Source: Dama dama
Taxonomy: Eukaryota > Chordata > Mammalia > Artiodactyla > Cervidae
DNA length: 64,000 bases
Reading direction: 5' to 3'
Assembly (NCBI RefSeq): GCF_033118175.1
Contig: NC_083691.1
Span: forward strand, 17,953,001 to 18,017,000
Shown: positions 53,416 through 63,940 of the stretch, piece by piece
How positions within the stretch are numbered: position 1 is the first letter of the stretch
Layout of the letters: the number at the start of each line of letters is the position of its first letter
Made by a program: the position numbers and the translations under genes
The notes under the pieces: generated by a model
What the model was told of the DNA's origin: nothing
Seen by the model: only the letters and a program-made list of their open reading frames with translations
Database searches by the model: none

Positions 53416-55429
53416 AGCATCCTCAGCTCTTGTCACTCAGAGATTACCTGTCAGCTTCAAACCATTCTCCCCTTCACCTTTAGAAGACCAGGATCTTCCC
53501 CTCATCCAGACAAACTCGTTTGCCCAACTCATCCCACCACCCCCACCGCCCAGAGACAGCCTAGAGGTCTCAATTTCAAAGTCCCTTCCCCCAGGGAGGT
53601 CTCCCTGACCACCCACCCTCCTCCCAGACCAGCTTAGGGCCTGCTCGCTCCTTCCTTTCTCTACTACCATCAGCCATATCCAGGAATGAGCATATGAGGA
53701 CATGTGACTGTTCAAAAAGATAAGCTTAGCCAATCAGATTCCTCTCTCTAAACCTGGAAATTAGAAACCAGATACCCAGTCATTACAGGCCAAGAACAAA
53801 ATGTTACAGTTTTGAGGCAGCCAGGCAGCAGAGAGAGGACTCAACAGATATGAATGGAGAAAAAGACTTCTCCAGAGAAAACAAATGAGGCCCCTGAGAG
53901 AGCTACAGAAGGTGGGAGCTGCTTTAGATCCCAATTTCTTGCTGATTCTCAGTCAGTCCTATAAACTACCTTTTCCCTAAGGTAAAAGAGTAAATCATTG
54001 TTCCCTGCCTTCTAAACAGCCCTAACACACTAACAGAGAAGGTGACAAAGAACTTGAGCAAAAGCAGGGAAGAAGAGGATGGACACGCACATGATCCCAG
54101 GAAAAGCTTCCCCCAGTACTGTGTGCCTTCCAGAATCAGAACCCTGGAGACAGTCAGTCAGGGAACCACCAAAACAGCCTATGGGAGAGGGGAAAGGCGC
54201 TAGGGATGGAGAAGAAATGAGAGACAGGAACTTGATCAGGATAAAATCCCCCATACTGGACCCTTCGACCTACTGAAATATCTAGAACAAAGATTCTGGA
54301 TGTAGAAATTTTAAAAATTATGTGATCTGAAATGAAAGACCAGGTCAAAGATGACTAGATACCAAACACCGGTGATGGGAAGATGGCGGTCCCATTAAAA
54401 AATAAAGCAAAGTCAGGAGAAAGTTTCAGGACTTTCCTCTGCTTGGTTACTGCCCCCGCCTTCCCCACCACCCTCGCTAGGTAAACAAGACCAGGCTGAA
54501 TGTGAGGTGCTCCAAAAAACCTCAGTTGGAGAATCCACCCAGGATTAGGAAAAACAAATCTGGAAATCACTCAGAGTGTAAAACAAAGGTTCTCAAACTT
54601 GTATGCAAAGTTGCTGGGGAAGCTTGCCAATATACATATTCCTTCGGCTTTTCCCCTGGTAGATCTGGGGCCCAGAAACTGACATTTTAACAAGCACCGC
54701 AAAATAATTCTGATGAAGGTTTCCATGCTGGTAAAGCTAGAGAACAAAGAACACAACCTTGCCACCGCACTTCTCAACCTTGGCTCTGCATCAGATCTCC
54801 TCAGGCGCTTTAAAAAAAATTTAGACGTCTCAACCTCACTGTTGTCCAAGTTGAGGGAGTAACAAAACGCATTAAAATTACCCGTCGGAAGGTGGAGATG
54901 GGGGGGTGGGAATCCTGAGCCACACCCCAGGTCTGCTGAATGGGAATTCTGAGGGTAAGGCTGAGAAAGCCACATTTTTAACCGGTGCCCCTAGCGGCTA
55001 CCAAAGACGGCTCCATAGTTTTTTAAAAAGAGGTTTAAATAATAATAGGTTTAAACCTTTCTATATGTCAAAACAATCTGAAAGAAAACTAACCGAACGT
55101 CAGTGGCTGACAAAGAAGTCGCTTCGCTGTAAAGAAATCATGGAAGCATCGTAATCAATGGCTCGCTGATACTTAGCTGAAATAACGGGCTGCAGTGGAC
55201 AATGGAGTAATGGAGCCTGGTGAGAAAACAAAAAGCGAGAAAACCCAACCACCACGCCCTTGGAAAGCCCAGGGAAAGGAACCTGGGACGCCTGCCTTCG
55301 TGCCACCGGCCAAGGTGGTTCTGGAGGTGGTGGTGGGTGTGCCTGCGGCTGCCCCGTAAAAAACAAACGAACCAAAAAAAAAAAAACAACCCACCGGTGT
55401 CACACACATCCCCCATCGCAGCCCCAAAA
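53416..55429 (-). other. KIDINS220: Intron 1, distal part
   Basis: 53510-53665 is weakly L2-like. 54580-54720 and 54770-54975 are MER5-type hAT relics (GGTTCTCAAACTTGTATGCA; CTTCTCAACCTTGGCTCTGC). No exon recognised; the last ~100 bp become CpG-rich. Confidence 0.5.
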
Positions 55430-55685
55430 GAGGCTGACCACCTGGGACAGCAAGTCCGAGACCGTCCTAGGGCCCCCGGCAGGCGCGGACCCGCCCCAAG
55501 AGCCAGGCCCCGGGTCGTCGCCCGCCCCCTACCTTCCCGAACCCAGCCGCGCGCCCTGCGTCGCCCCCTCCTCACCCGCCCACGCTTCCTTCCCCACACC
55601 CGGCCTCACCCTTCCTCAGCAGGCCTTCGCTCCCTCCCCGCCCGGCCGCCGCCGACTCTCCCCGCTCGACGACAACCCCCTACAA

Positions 55686-55698
55686 GCGCGCGCGCACG

Positions 55699-55749
<51 letters not shown>

Positions 55750-55907
55750 CGCCCCTACACACACACACACACACACACACCCCGCCCCTACACACACACA
55801 CACACACACACACCCCGCCCCTACACACACACACACACACCCCGCCCCTACACACACACACACACCCCGCCCCTACACACACACACACACACACACACAC
55901 CCCGCCC

Positions 55908-55941
<34 letters not shown>

Positions 55942-56002
55942 CGCCCCTACACACACACACACACACACCCCGCCCCTACACACACACACACACACCCCGC
56001 CC

Positions 56003-56040
<38 letters not shown>

Positions 56041-56047
56041 CGCCCCT
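55686..56047. repeat. Compound (CG)n/(CA)n array with ten interspersed CCCCGCCCCT GC boxes
   Basis: Starts with alternating CG then CA steps (55686-55746) and continues as CA tracts of variable length, each ended by CCCCGCCCCTA. The ten GC boxes begin at 55747, 55780, 55813, 55840, 55865, 55900, 55939, 55968, 55995 and 56038, so spacing is 25-43 bp. On the minus (gene) strand each reads AGGGGCGGGG, a textbook Sp1/KLF site. The whole array is potentially Z-DNA and G-quadruplex forming and is probably length-polymorphic. Apparent long proline/histidine/threonine ORFs here are artefacts of the repeat. Confidence 0.97.
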
Positions 56048-56198
56048 CCCCGCGGACCACCACACTGACCGTCTCACAACCTGGCCCCAAAACAGCGCCC
56101 ACCGCTGAGGCGGAAAGGAGCCGCTTTGCCGCAGGTGCTGTCAGAAGACTAGAAAGGGGGTGACAGGGGCTTTCGGCGCGTTCCCCGCACCACACCCG

Positions 56199-56209
56199 GC
56201 AGCCATTTT
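56199..56209 (-). promoter_or_regulatory. YY1-like motif
   Basis: AAAATGGCTGC on the gene's sense strand fits the YY1 core (AANATGGCNGC). In mammalian promoters such sites often lie just downstream of the start site (known), which would place transcription initiation at or above about 56.21 kb (inference). Confidence 0.4.
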
Positions 56210-56235
56210 CAAGTTATCGCCCAGAACTGACAGAT

Positions 56236-56241
56236 CACGTG
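56236..56241. promoter_or_regulatory. E-box CACGTG in the CpG island
   Basis: A palindromic CACGTG within TCACGTGAC, the preferred core of USF and MiT/TFE factors (known), close to a GC box 13 bp away. Function inferred from motif and promoter position only. Confidence 0.5.
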
Positions 56242-56350
56242 ACGCTGGGCTGCGGGGCGGGTTGACGGGTGGCCACGCCCCCTGCCGGCCGACCCGGGAG
56301 CCCGAAGGAGGCGGGGCTGCGGGCGCAGGAGAGGCTAGCGGCCCTCTGCA

Positions 56351-58230
56351 CCTTCCCTCCAACCTCGATATTTCGATGTATTTTGGCAAGCTCCCCAGAC
56401 AGTATATAACGCATCGTCACCGTCATTCTTCATATTCTGGTGAGTTTATTATCCCTGCTCACCATTATCATCAAAGCTTATGCAGAGAAATAAACCGCAA
56501 TCTTTAACTTCAAAACATATTGCCGGTGGAGGCCGGCTGAAATCCCTCCCAAACCCAGAGCCGCTGCGGGGTCTGTAATCCTGACGCCCAGAGCCACCGC
56601 CTGCTGGCTTTCTCATTTCCCCCCTCTACAGTACCGCAGCCCAGCCTCGCCCCGGCCTCCCCACAAGGGACCTCTGAACTGCCTGCGGCCAAACGAGATT
56701 GACAGCTTTTCCACTCACAGTTTCCTTGACCACTGCCTCCTGGAATGTTCCCTTCCCTGGGCTTCTGTGACTTTGATTCTCCTAATTTCTCTCGCATTTC
56801 GCCTCCATCAAATTGGTTGATTGTTTCCAGAGTTTAAAGCTCAGCGCTGGAATCGTCAGCCTCTGACCTGGTGTGATTCTCTGGTGTGATTCTCTGGTGT
56901 GATCCCTGGTGTACTGACGCTGGCGGGGGACCTGGACAGGAATTGGGAAGATACACACTCCCTCCTCTGCCCCTCCCTGATGTCACCCAGTCAGCCCACT
57001 GCCTGACCATAGCCACTTTCAGCACCGCTGATCTGCTTAAAGGCTTCAGAAGCTCCCCAGCAAGACTGTATCAAAAGCCCCCAATTACTCTCCCCTGCCT
57101 CTGCTGGCGCCCCACTGTTTCCCCAGGAGACTGGGGATCATGTCACTTGGATTAAACTTCTCTGCAGCCTTCAGTTTCCATAGACCAAATTCCCGAATAG
57201 AACTTAACACATGAGGCTTCCCTGGAGCTGGCCCCTGCCAGACATCTTGCCATCCTACTGTCCACCACTCTCCCCTGCCCTCATCCCAGGCTGGCCAGTT
57301 CAGTTCCTGGAACATGAGGCCACACTAGGTCTCATCTCCACTGTTTCCAGAGTGCTGTTCTCTCTCCACCTCTTGTCCAGCAGAGTCCGACAGAGGAATT
57401 CTTTTTTGTCCTTAAGGAGGCGGTCCTCTCTTGTGTAGCTTTCTGTGTGACCTCAAAAAGAGTTCATCATCCATCTTCTGTATTAACTTCTTAGTCTACA
57501 GTCCTGGGGCACAGGAGGTACTAGAAAGTACGTGTTAAAGCATGTTTAGCCTGTCTCTCCCCTACTATAAGTTCACTCCATCTTTATTCCACACCAGTTT
57601 CCCTCACCTGGTTTAGAGGAGTGAGTGGCCTAGGCAAGCCTTCAAGGAAGAAAAAGCACAATTTAAGACTCTAACACACACTTTTGGGTGCCGTCTCATG
57701 GTCCCAGGTATCCACACCTGATGTCGGACTGGATGTTGGCTCTTTGTTGGCTTTCTCCATAAGTTGTCAGATTGATTCATTAGGAGATGATTTTCAATAA
57801 TGCCCAAACTTGGCACATCAGAATCATCCTTAGTTCATTTTTTAAAAAATCAAAACTTGACTCTTGCTGGAGATTTTTTAAATATCTCTGTAGCTGATCC
57901 CAATGAAACACTGTTCTCAAGCTTCGATTTTGTCCCAGTGTGTCCAAATAAGTGATTTCAAATGTTAATGTCCTTTTTCAATGTCAAACAATCTTTTGAG
58001 GACCTGCACAGGAGAGCAGGCGGCCTTTTAGTAGGACTGTTAGTGAGAGCAACAGGGGAACTAGAATCTGTGGTTTCATAGGGATCTATGGCCCCAGTAT
58101 GGGAGCTGGGGCTTTCACTATAATGAACCATCTGAAAAATCAGTAAGGCATTTGACCGGCTTTCTTTTGTTGTTATTGTTGTTGTGTTGTTCTTTTTTTA
58201 ATATATTTTAATGAGTGCATTTCAATATTA
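56351..58230. other. Upstream intergenic sequence
   Basis: No coding exon on either strand. A 13-bp unit CTGGTGTGATTCT is repeated three times at 56868-56906. A TATATAA-like run at about 56403 has no supporting context. Nothing else named. Confidence 0.6.
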
Positions 58231-58243
58231 TGGTGTCTTTTGT

Positions 58244-58714
58244 TGTTGTTGTTCAGTCACTCAGTTGTGTCCGACTCTTTTGCAACCCCATGGACTGTAG
58301 CATGCCAGGTTTCCCTGTCCTTCACCATCTCCCGGAGCTTACTCAAACGCATGTCCATCCAATCCGTGATGCCATCGAACCATCTCATCCTCTGTCGTCC
58401 CCTTCTCTGCCTTCAGTCTTTCCCAGCATCAGGGTCTTTTCTGATGAGTTGGCTCTTGGCATCACGTAGCCAAAGTATTGGAGCTTCAGCTTCAGCATCA
58501 GTCCTTCCAATGAATATTCAGGGCTGATTTCCTTCAGGATTGACTGGTTTGATCTTGCAGTCCAAGGGACTCACAAGAGTCTTCTCCAACACCACGGTTC
58601 AAAAGCATCAATTCTTCGGCAGTCAGCTTTCTTTATAGTCTAACTCTCACATCCATACATGACTACTGGAAAAACCATAACTTTGACTCTATGTACATTT
58701 GTTGGCAAAGTATT
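58244..58714 (-). mobile_element. BovB LINE 3' fragment with target-site duplication
   Basis: About 470 bp of the reverse BovB 3' end (CAGTCACTCAGTTGTGTCCG, CCTTCAGTCTTTCCCAGCAT, TGACTACTGGAAAAACCATA). Flanked by the exact 13-bp duplication TGGTGTCTTTTGT (58231-58243, 58715-58727). A (TTG)n run at the left edge is the reverse of the BovB CAA-type tail. Confidence 0.92.
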
Positions 58715-58727
58715 TGGTGTCTTTTGT

Positions 58728-59878
58728 AATCATATTTATTTTATTAATCTAAATATATTGTGAGAAGAGAATCATAGGTCTTACCTGTCTGCCAAAAAGA
58801 ACTATAACGCAAAAAATAGTTAAGAATCCCTGAGCAACAATATTAAAAATGAGATGAGACTCTAGACTTCCTGACACCATCCAAGATACCATGCACGAAA
58901 GGCTCCACTCTCATCTCTCAATGGCTAAATTTGTTTCCAGCATTCCCAGTATCGGGAAAATCCAGGTTGCTGTGCTTCTAAGAACGTTGTCTATACATTA
59001 AGCCTTGCCTTTGAGTTTTTTGACATTCTGAGCTACTCTTGAGCACAGATTGGCTCTTCCCTGGGGATTTTAACAGGCTTTCTGGATGAGTTTGTGGAAC
59101 CAAAGGCAAAATGTGGATTATCTATCAGCAGGTGGACACTAACAGGTCTCCGTGAGGTGTGTGGGCTGGGAAATGATGCCTCGGGGACACAGGGATCTCG
59201 AGTCCCTGAGCACTCCCCCTATGGAACATCTTTTTGAGAAGAACTGCCCCCATGACCTCACCTTCCAGCCTCCCTCACCACTGCCACCCCCAACCCCTTC
59301 ACCCTGTAATCTGTCACTCCAGCAGCACCCCCTGGTTGGTGAACCAGCTGCTCCACAGCAAGCCCAGGGGGCTGGCTTTAGGCCGACTCCTGCCCTCCAG
59401 GTATGAACCACGGGGAGTGGCACTGAACCAGTACAACCAAGGCACCAATCTTGGGGACAACTGGAATACAATGGTAGGTGAGAGGGTGAGGTGGGACAGG
59501 ATGTGGTGGTTCTCCAGCTTAGGCTGTCCCAAGCACCACACCACCACAGATCGGGGCTTGTCAGTCAAGATCTTTGCAAACCACAATCTAGAAGTGGGAC
59601 ATTCCTTCTCAGACACTGACAAGACAACTGCCCATGCTGCCCAAACCCCCTCCCTGCCTCTTCCTGCCAGGTAAAAATCCTGAAGGTACTCAGTGTACAA
59701 ATCGTCCTTTTAGGAACATTTTCAAATCAGTCCAGTTGACAGCCTGGAAAGAAGCTACTAGAAACAGGCTTTCCTTTAGTGAACATTTGAGTGGAGGAGG
59801 AGGGTGGAGTGCAAGGATGGCAGGAAAGTGGAGGAACCCTGGAGGGAGAATGGGTTTATGCACTAGGGTCCCCCTTCC
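58728..59878. other. Intergenic sequence
   Basis: No gene or repeat that I can support. Overlapping open frames around 59.15-59.7 kb on both strands have no recognisable product. Confidence 0.55.
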
Positions 59879-60019
59879 ATGGGCTTCCCAGGTGGCGCTA
59901 GTGGTAAAAAAAAAAAAAAAAGAAAAGAAAAAAAAAAAAAAAAAAACCTGCCAATGCAGGAGACATGGGTTCAATCCCTGGGTTGGGAAGATCCCATGAA
60001 GGAGGACATGGCAACCTGT
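59879..60019 (+). mobile_element. Bov-tA SINE interrupted by an A-rich expansion
   Basis: Head GGGCTTCCCAGGTGGCGCTA, GTGGTA, then about 40 nt of A with two G interruptions (59906-59946), then CCTGCCAATGCAGGAGACAT and the body to GGCAACCTGTCGCC. In normal copies only AAGAACC separates these parts. Confidence 0.9.
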
Positions 60020-60517
60020 CGCCCTAAAGGTACAGGAGCAAGCAAAGAGAATGAAAACAGAACACGAAATCTAGTGCAACGGGTCAGGGGACCTGCAGCC
60101 TCTATTGGACTGAGGTGCAGAGTCCACTCTGATTCCAGCTTTTAGTCCTAATTGCAGACTACAAAACTTTCTTTGATCTATCTTTCCCAAGACAATACAT
60201 TGACATAGTCCAGATCTCCTTGTTTTTACCCCAGGCCATTTCCTTCTGGGATAGTCTCAGAAACAATCAGCAAGTGCATAGGCAGTGTTCATATCTAATG
60301 CCAACCTGACCTGGTGTTCCAAGGTCCATGCTTTCATGATCCCAGTCATACTCCCTTCTGGGTCTGGCCTTAGGGTCTACAACAAGGCTATTATTCTAGG
60401 AAAAACATGAAAAATAATCATGAACACAGTTTCTTGATATATGCTGTTTTTCCAGGTGCTATTTCTATGGAATTTCTCAAGGTTGTGAAAGTACATTATT
60501 AGGAATTCCCACTCTAG
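60020..60517. other. Intergenic sequence
   Basis: Nothing recognised. Confidence 0.6.
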
Positions 60518-60635
60518 CAACCCACTCCAGTATCCTGCCTAGAGAATCTCATGGACAGAGGAGCCTGGCGGGCTATAGTCCATAGCGTTGCTTCAAAGAG
60601 TCGAACTTGACTGAAGAGATTTAGCATGCACGTAT
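60518..60635 (+). mobile_element. Bov-tA SINE 3' half
   Basis: GCAACCCACTCCAGTATCCT, CATGGACAGAGGAGCCTGGC, AGAGATTTAGCATGCACG. Confidence 0.85.
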
Positions 60636-60899
60636 GCCTCCCCTCTATGCCAAGACTAAACTGGGGAAGGGAGAAACCTTATATTCAGGGATTTTAGTAA
60701 CAGTCCAGATTAGGCATTTCATTACTAAAATAAGGATTTGTAATGACCAAATGTGATTAGGTGATATTCAATGCTCCAAGACTGAGGAGAAAAGATTATG
60801 AGAATTATAAGACCAATTAGAAATGTTGTCCAGGAAACAAGTAGACAGGGAGCATTTACAGGAGCTGTCCTCAGGAAAAATAAAGTGATTTTAAAAAAA

Positions 60900-61150
60900 A
60901 TTTTTGTAATTCCCTTTTTTATTGGAGCATAGTTGATTTACAATGTTGTGTTAGTTTGTGCTCTATAGCAAAGTGATCCAGTTATACATGTATATACATT
61001 CTTTTAAATATTCTTTTCCATTATGGTTTATCATAGGATACTGGTAAAGTTCTCTGTGCTCTACAGTAGGACCTTGCTGTTTAAAGTTGCTTTTTAAGTC
61101 CACTGTAGCCCATTCTTCTCCATTTACATAGTGGTTACATTTAGTAAATT
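60900..61150 (-). mobile_element. L1 3'UTR fragment
   Basis: TATTGGAGCATAGTTGATTT, CAATGTTGTGTTAGTTTGTG, CTCTGTGCTCTACAGTAGGA; a cetartiodactyl L1 3' region in reverse. Confidence 0.6.
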
Positions 61151-61397
61151 TTATCTATTGTGATAATAAATATTTTCTCACTTCTGCCAAATGCCGTTAA
61201 CTCCTTTCATATTTGTGGACTCAAAGCCTCATCTTGTGATGATATGACAGTTGTAAAAATAGAACTGAAATTCTTTCTCCTCAGTTTTGTTTCAAATGGA
61301 TCACTCTCTCCATTGGTCTTTTTGGGGTTTATGCAGCTCGCCTAGATCTTTCTGGCAAAGGCACCCTAAGGGTTTCTTGCTTCAGAATCACTCAAAT

Positions 61398-61415
61398 TGG
61401 GCTTCCCTGGTGGCT
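61398..61415 (+). mobile_element. 18-nt SINE-head insertion with 15-bp direct repeats
   Basis: TGGGCTTCCCTGGTGGCT, the first bases of Bov-tA, flanked on both sides by CAGAATCACTCAAAT (61383-61397, 61416-61430). No SINE body or tail is present. Confidence 0.8.
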
Positions 61416-61430
61416 CAGAATCACTCAAAT

Positions 61431-62011
61431 CACCTCAAGGCTCTGGCTTTCCTACTTGCCATGTGATATTATGGAGAGGGAAGAACATGAGTTAGCTTTC
61501 AATTCCTTACCACTCTTCCCATCAAGGCTGTAATTTTAATCACACTTTCATCTGTTTTAACAGGATCAGCATATTGAGATAATGACTTCAGCAGTCCAGT
61601 CTTTTCACATGGCTTCAATTTCATTGTACATCAGATTTTCCACAGAAATCTTAAGATGTTTCACATACCACCTTGCTTTAAAAAAAATGTTTTTCTTTGA
61701 CTAAAAAAAGAATATGTGTTCATTATAAAGTATTTGAAAAATACAGAAACATTTGAAGAAGCGATCTCCCTTAACTTACCACTCAGAATTCCCTGACTTC
61801 TAAAAAAGAGATATGAAACAGAAAGGCCAAGGAAATCTAAATAAAGTGTGGACTTTATTTAACATTGGTTTATTATTGTGGCTAATGTGAGATGATAACC
61901 ATTGGGAAGCATGTGGAGTGCATGGAAATGCTATACTATCTTTACCACATTTTCTGTAAATCTAAGAGTATTCTAAAAAACTTAGTGTATGTATATAAAG
62001 TATTTGGTATA
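61431..62011. other. Intergenic sequence
   Basis: Nothing recognised. 60636-60899 and 61151-61382 are likewise unremarkable. Confidence 0.6.
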
Positions 62012-62220
62012 TGCTTAGTCACTCAGTCGTGTCCAATTCTTTGCAACCCCATGGACTATAACCTGCCAAGCTCCTCTGTCCAAGGGATTCTCCAGGCAAG
62101 AATACTGGAGTGGGTTGCTGTGCCCTTCTCCCCCTGGGGATCTTCCTCACCCAGGGATCAAACCTGGGTCTCCTGAATTGCAGGCAGATTCTTTACCAAC
62201 AGAGTCATCAGGGAAGTCCC
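62012..62220 (-). mobile_element. Bov-tA SINE, complete, with target-site duplication
   Basis: Reverse Bov-tA from GCTTAGTCACTCAGTCGTGT to CATCAGGGAAGTCCC. Exact 15-bp duplication AAAGTATTTGGTATA (61997-62011, 62221-62235) shows an intact retroposition event. Confidence 0.94.
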
Positions 62221-62441
62221 AAAGTATTTGGTATACACATATATAAAATAAAATTTTTATTTGAGAACATATTTTTGCATTTTTATTCTTTGCTGGATCA
62301 CACAACATAGATTTCATTAGAATCTCTGTGCTTTAAGGACAGAAGCCTGTAGCAGTCAACAGGGCTGAAGCCGCAGTAGTAAGCATTACTACAAACTAAT
62401 TACAGAGCAGAGAGTCTATGCAGGTTAAGGGAGGAGTTAGG

Positions 62442-62650
62442 TTGCATGTGCATGCTCAGTTGTGTCCGACTCTCTGCAACCACATGCACTGTAGCCTGCC
62501 AGGCTCCTCTATCCGTGGGATTCTCCAGGTAAGAATATTGGAGTGGGTTGCCATTTCCTCCTCCAGGGGATCTTCCCTACCCAGGAGTCAAACCGGTGTC
62601 TCTTGCATCTCCTGCATTGCAGGTGGATTCTTTACCACGAGCGCCACCTG
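62442..62650 (-). mobile_element. Bov-tA SINE, near complete
   Basis: CATGCTCAGTTGTGTCCGAC, CACTGTAGCCTGCCAGGCTC, TTGCAGGTGGATTCTTTACC, ending CGCCACCTGG. Flanks share GGAGGAGT(T/A)AGG, a likely worn target-site duplication. Confidence 0.88.
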
Positions 62651-63940
62651 GAGGAGTAAGGACGTGAGTTAAGATCACTGGATCGAAGTATGCGTTGTGG
62701 TGTCAAAGCGTTGATGGGGTCTGTCTACTAAAGGGAGTGAGACAGAGAGTGGGAGGTGGTTGGGAGTGAAAGGCAGGAAATGGAGACTGTTGATGATAAC
62801 AAGATCTAATGCACACCTACAGGGGATCTGAGTAGAATGGAGGCTGGATCATGGGAGGACAGCTGGGCAGGCAACCGGGAGGCCAGAGGGTTGGCAGGCT
62901 CTTCTCCAAGGATATTGACATCATCAATGGTCTTGTGTTGGAGAATGACAATAACCAGGCTTTAATCTTTTCTAGTGGGGAGTGACCAGGGAAGTCTGTT
63001 GATGGTGGCAGCAAGGTAGGATGACATGAGCTTCTAAACTCTGGTATTTTAGGAAGAAAACAGGGGTGATTGTTTACATATGCCAATGAGGAGGGAAAGT
63101 ACCCATCCTACCTCCAGGCCCAGTGATGAGCAAGGGAAACCAGCTACCATTTGTGAAGTCTGCAAGGGAAGTCAAGGCCTGGGTTTTCATTAGCACAAAA
63201 GGTGGAGGAAAGAGTTTGAGGAAACAGAGGCTATTTTACCAACAATGTGCCGTGAATCCCAAGGTAGTGGCAGGTTGGGGATAGAGTTGGTGGTGGACTG
63301 TACAGAGCTGTAGGGGGATAGCTAGGTTTTCCATTTTAAATACTGATGAAAATAGAGATGACCAGGCAAACATAAACACATTCAAATGCTATGACTCTGG
63401 ATGTAAAAGACACTTCCATGCACTCACCATGGCAGCATGAAGCTCAAATTGTTTAGCCATCCACAGAGGAAGTTGCACCAAAAGCACCACCATGATATAC
63501 TAAAAATATTTACTAAGTTGTGGCTTATGGGTCCAAATTCCTAGTGGAATAAAATGTCAGGGGCACATGATTGTTGGCATAAAATTCCATAGTTCTTCAC
63601 TGTTAGTCAGCTTCTTCCTTAGCAAACTGATTCAGAGAGTCAGATGACAGTCATCTGGGTGGTTTCCTTATATTGGATCTGTCTTGAATCATTCCATTGT
63701 CTATTTATCTGTTCTTGATGAAAGTTGATACAAGTTTTAATACATTTTATCTATATATGGCCTGATGTGTCCTTGAAATAAAATCACTTTCAGGGAAATA
63801 CTGGGCATCCAGTATAAAGCCAGAGAAGCAGATGTGACCTACTCTCTTACTGTTTCACATACATTTATAAATGAACCTGACAACAGATTTTCTAGTTTTT
63901 ACAGAGTGCAGGAGAGTTCAGTGAGCATGTGGCTTATTTA
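62651..63940. other. Intergenic sequence
   Basis: No gene or repeat that I can name on either strand. Confidence 0.6.

Larger units (their letters stand above)
55430..56350 (-). promoter_or_regulatory. KIDINS220: CpG-island promoter region of KIDINS220 with probable noncoding exon 1
   Basis: The only strongly CpG-rich stretch of the window, upstream of the start-codon exon, whose 5'UTR begins at a splice acceptor, so a noncoding first exon must lie upstream. Minus-strand donor candidates are 55533/55532 (AAG then GTAGGG), 55576/55575 (CGG then GTGAGG) and 55610/55609 (AGG then GTGAGG); I cannot choose between them. Motifs: E-box CACGTG at 56236-56241 within a TCACGTGAC context, GC box GGGGCGGG at 56254-56261, CACCC/KLF-type CCACGCCCC at 56273-56281, and a YY1-like AAAATGGCTGC in the gene's sense orientation at 56199-56209. 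The island is split by the (CA)n/GC-box array. The transcription start is not determinable from sequence alone. Confidence 0.75.

Noticed and set aside
53437..53733. 98-codon minus-strand frame with a glycine run
   Set aside because: Falls in an L2-like stretch with C/T-rich composition; no family resemblance.
55747..56047. CRISPR-like layout: identical short repeat with variable spacers
   Set aside because: Spacers are pure CA, the repeat is a GC box, and the setting is a mammalian promoter. It is a compound microsatellite.
55220..56108. Two overlapping 282-codon plus-strand open frames rich in His, Thr and Pro
   Set aside because: They are reading frames through the CA/GC-box array; no stop can arise in a CA repeat. 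No domain, and opposite strand to the gene.
56400..56410. TATATAA run as a TATA box
   Set aside because: Lies at the edge of a CpG island, has no initiator or expressed exon at the right distance that I can see, and such runs occur by chance.
59139..59700. Open frames of 84-146 codons on both strands
   Set aside because: Moderately GC-rich intergenic DNA; no recognisable domain, splice context or repeat-independent similarity; overlapping frames on both strands argue against coding.
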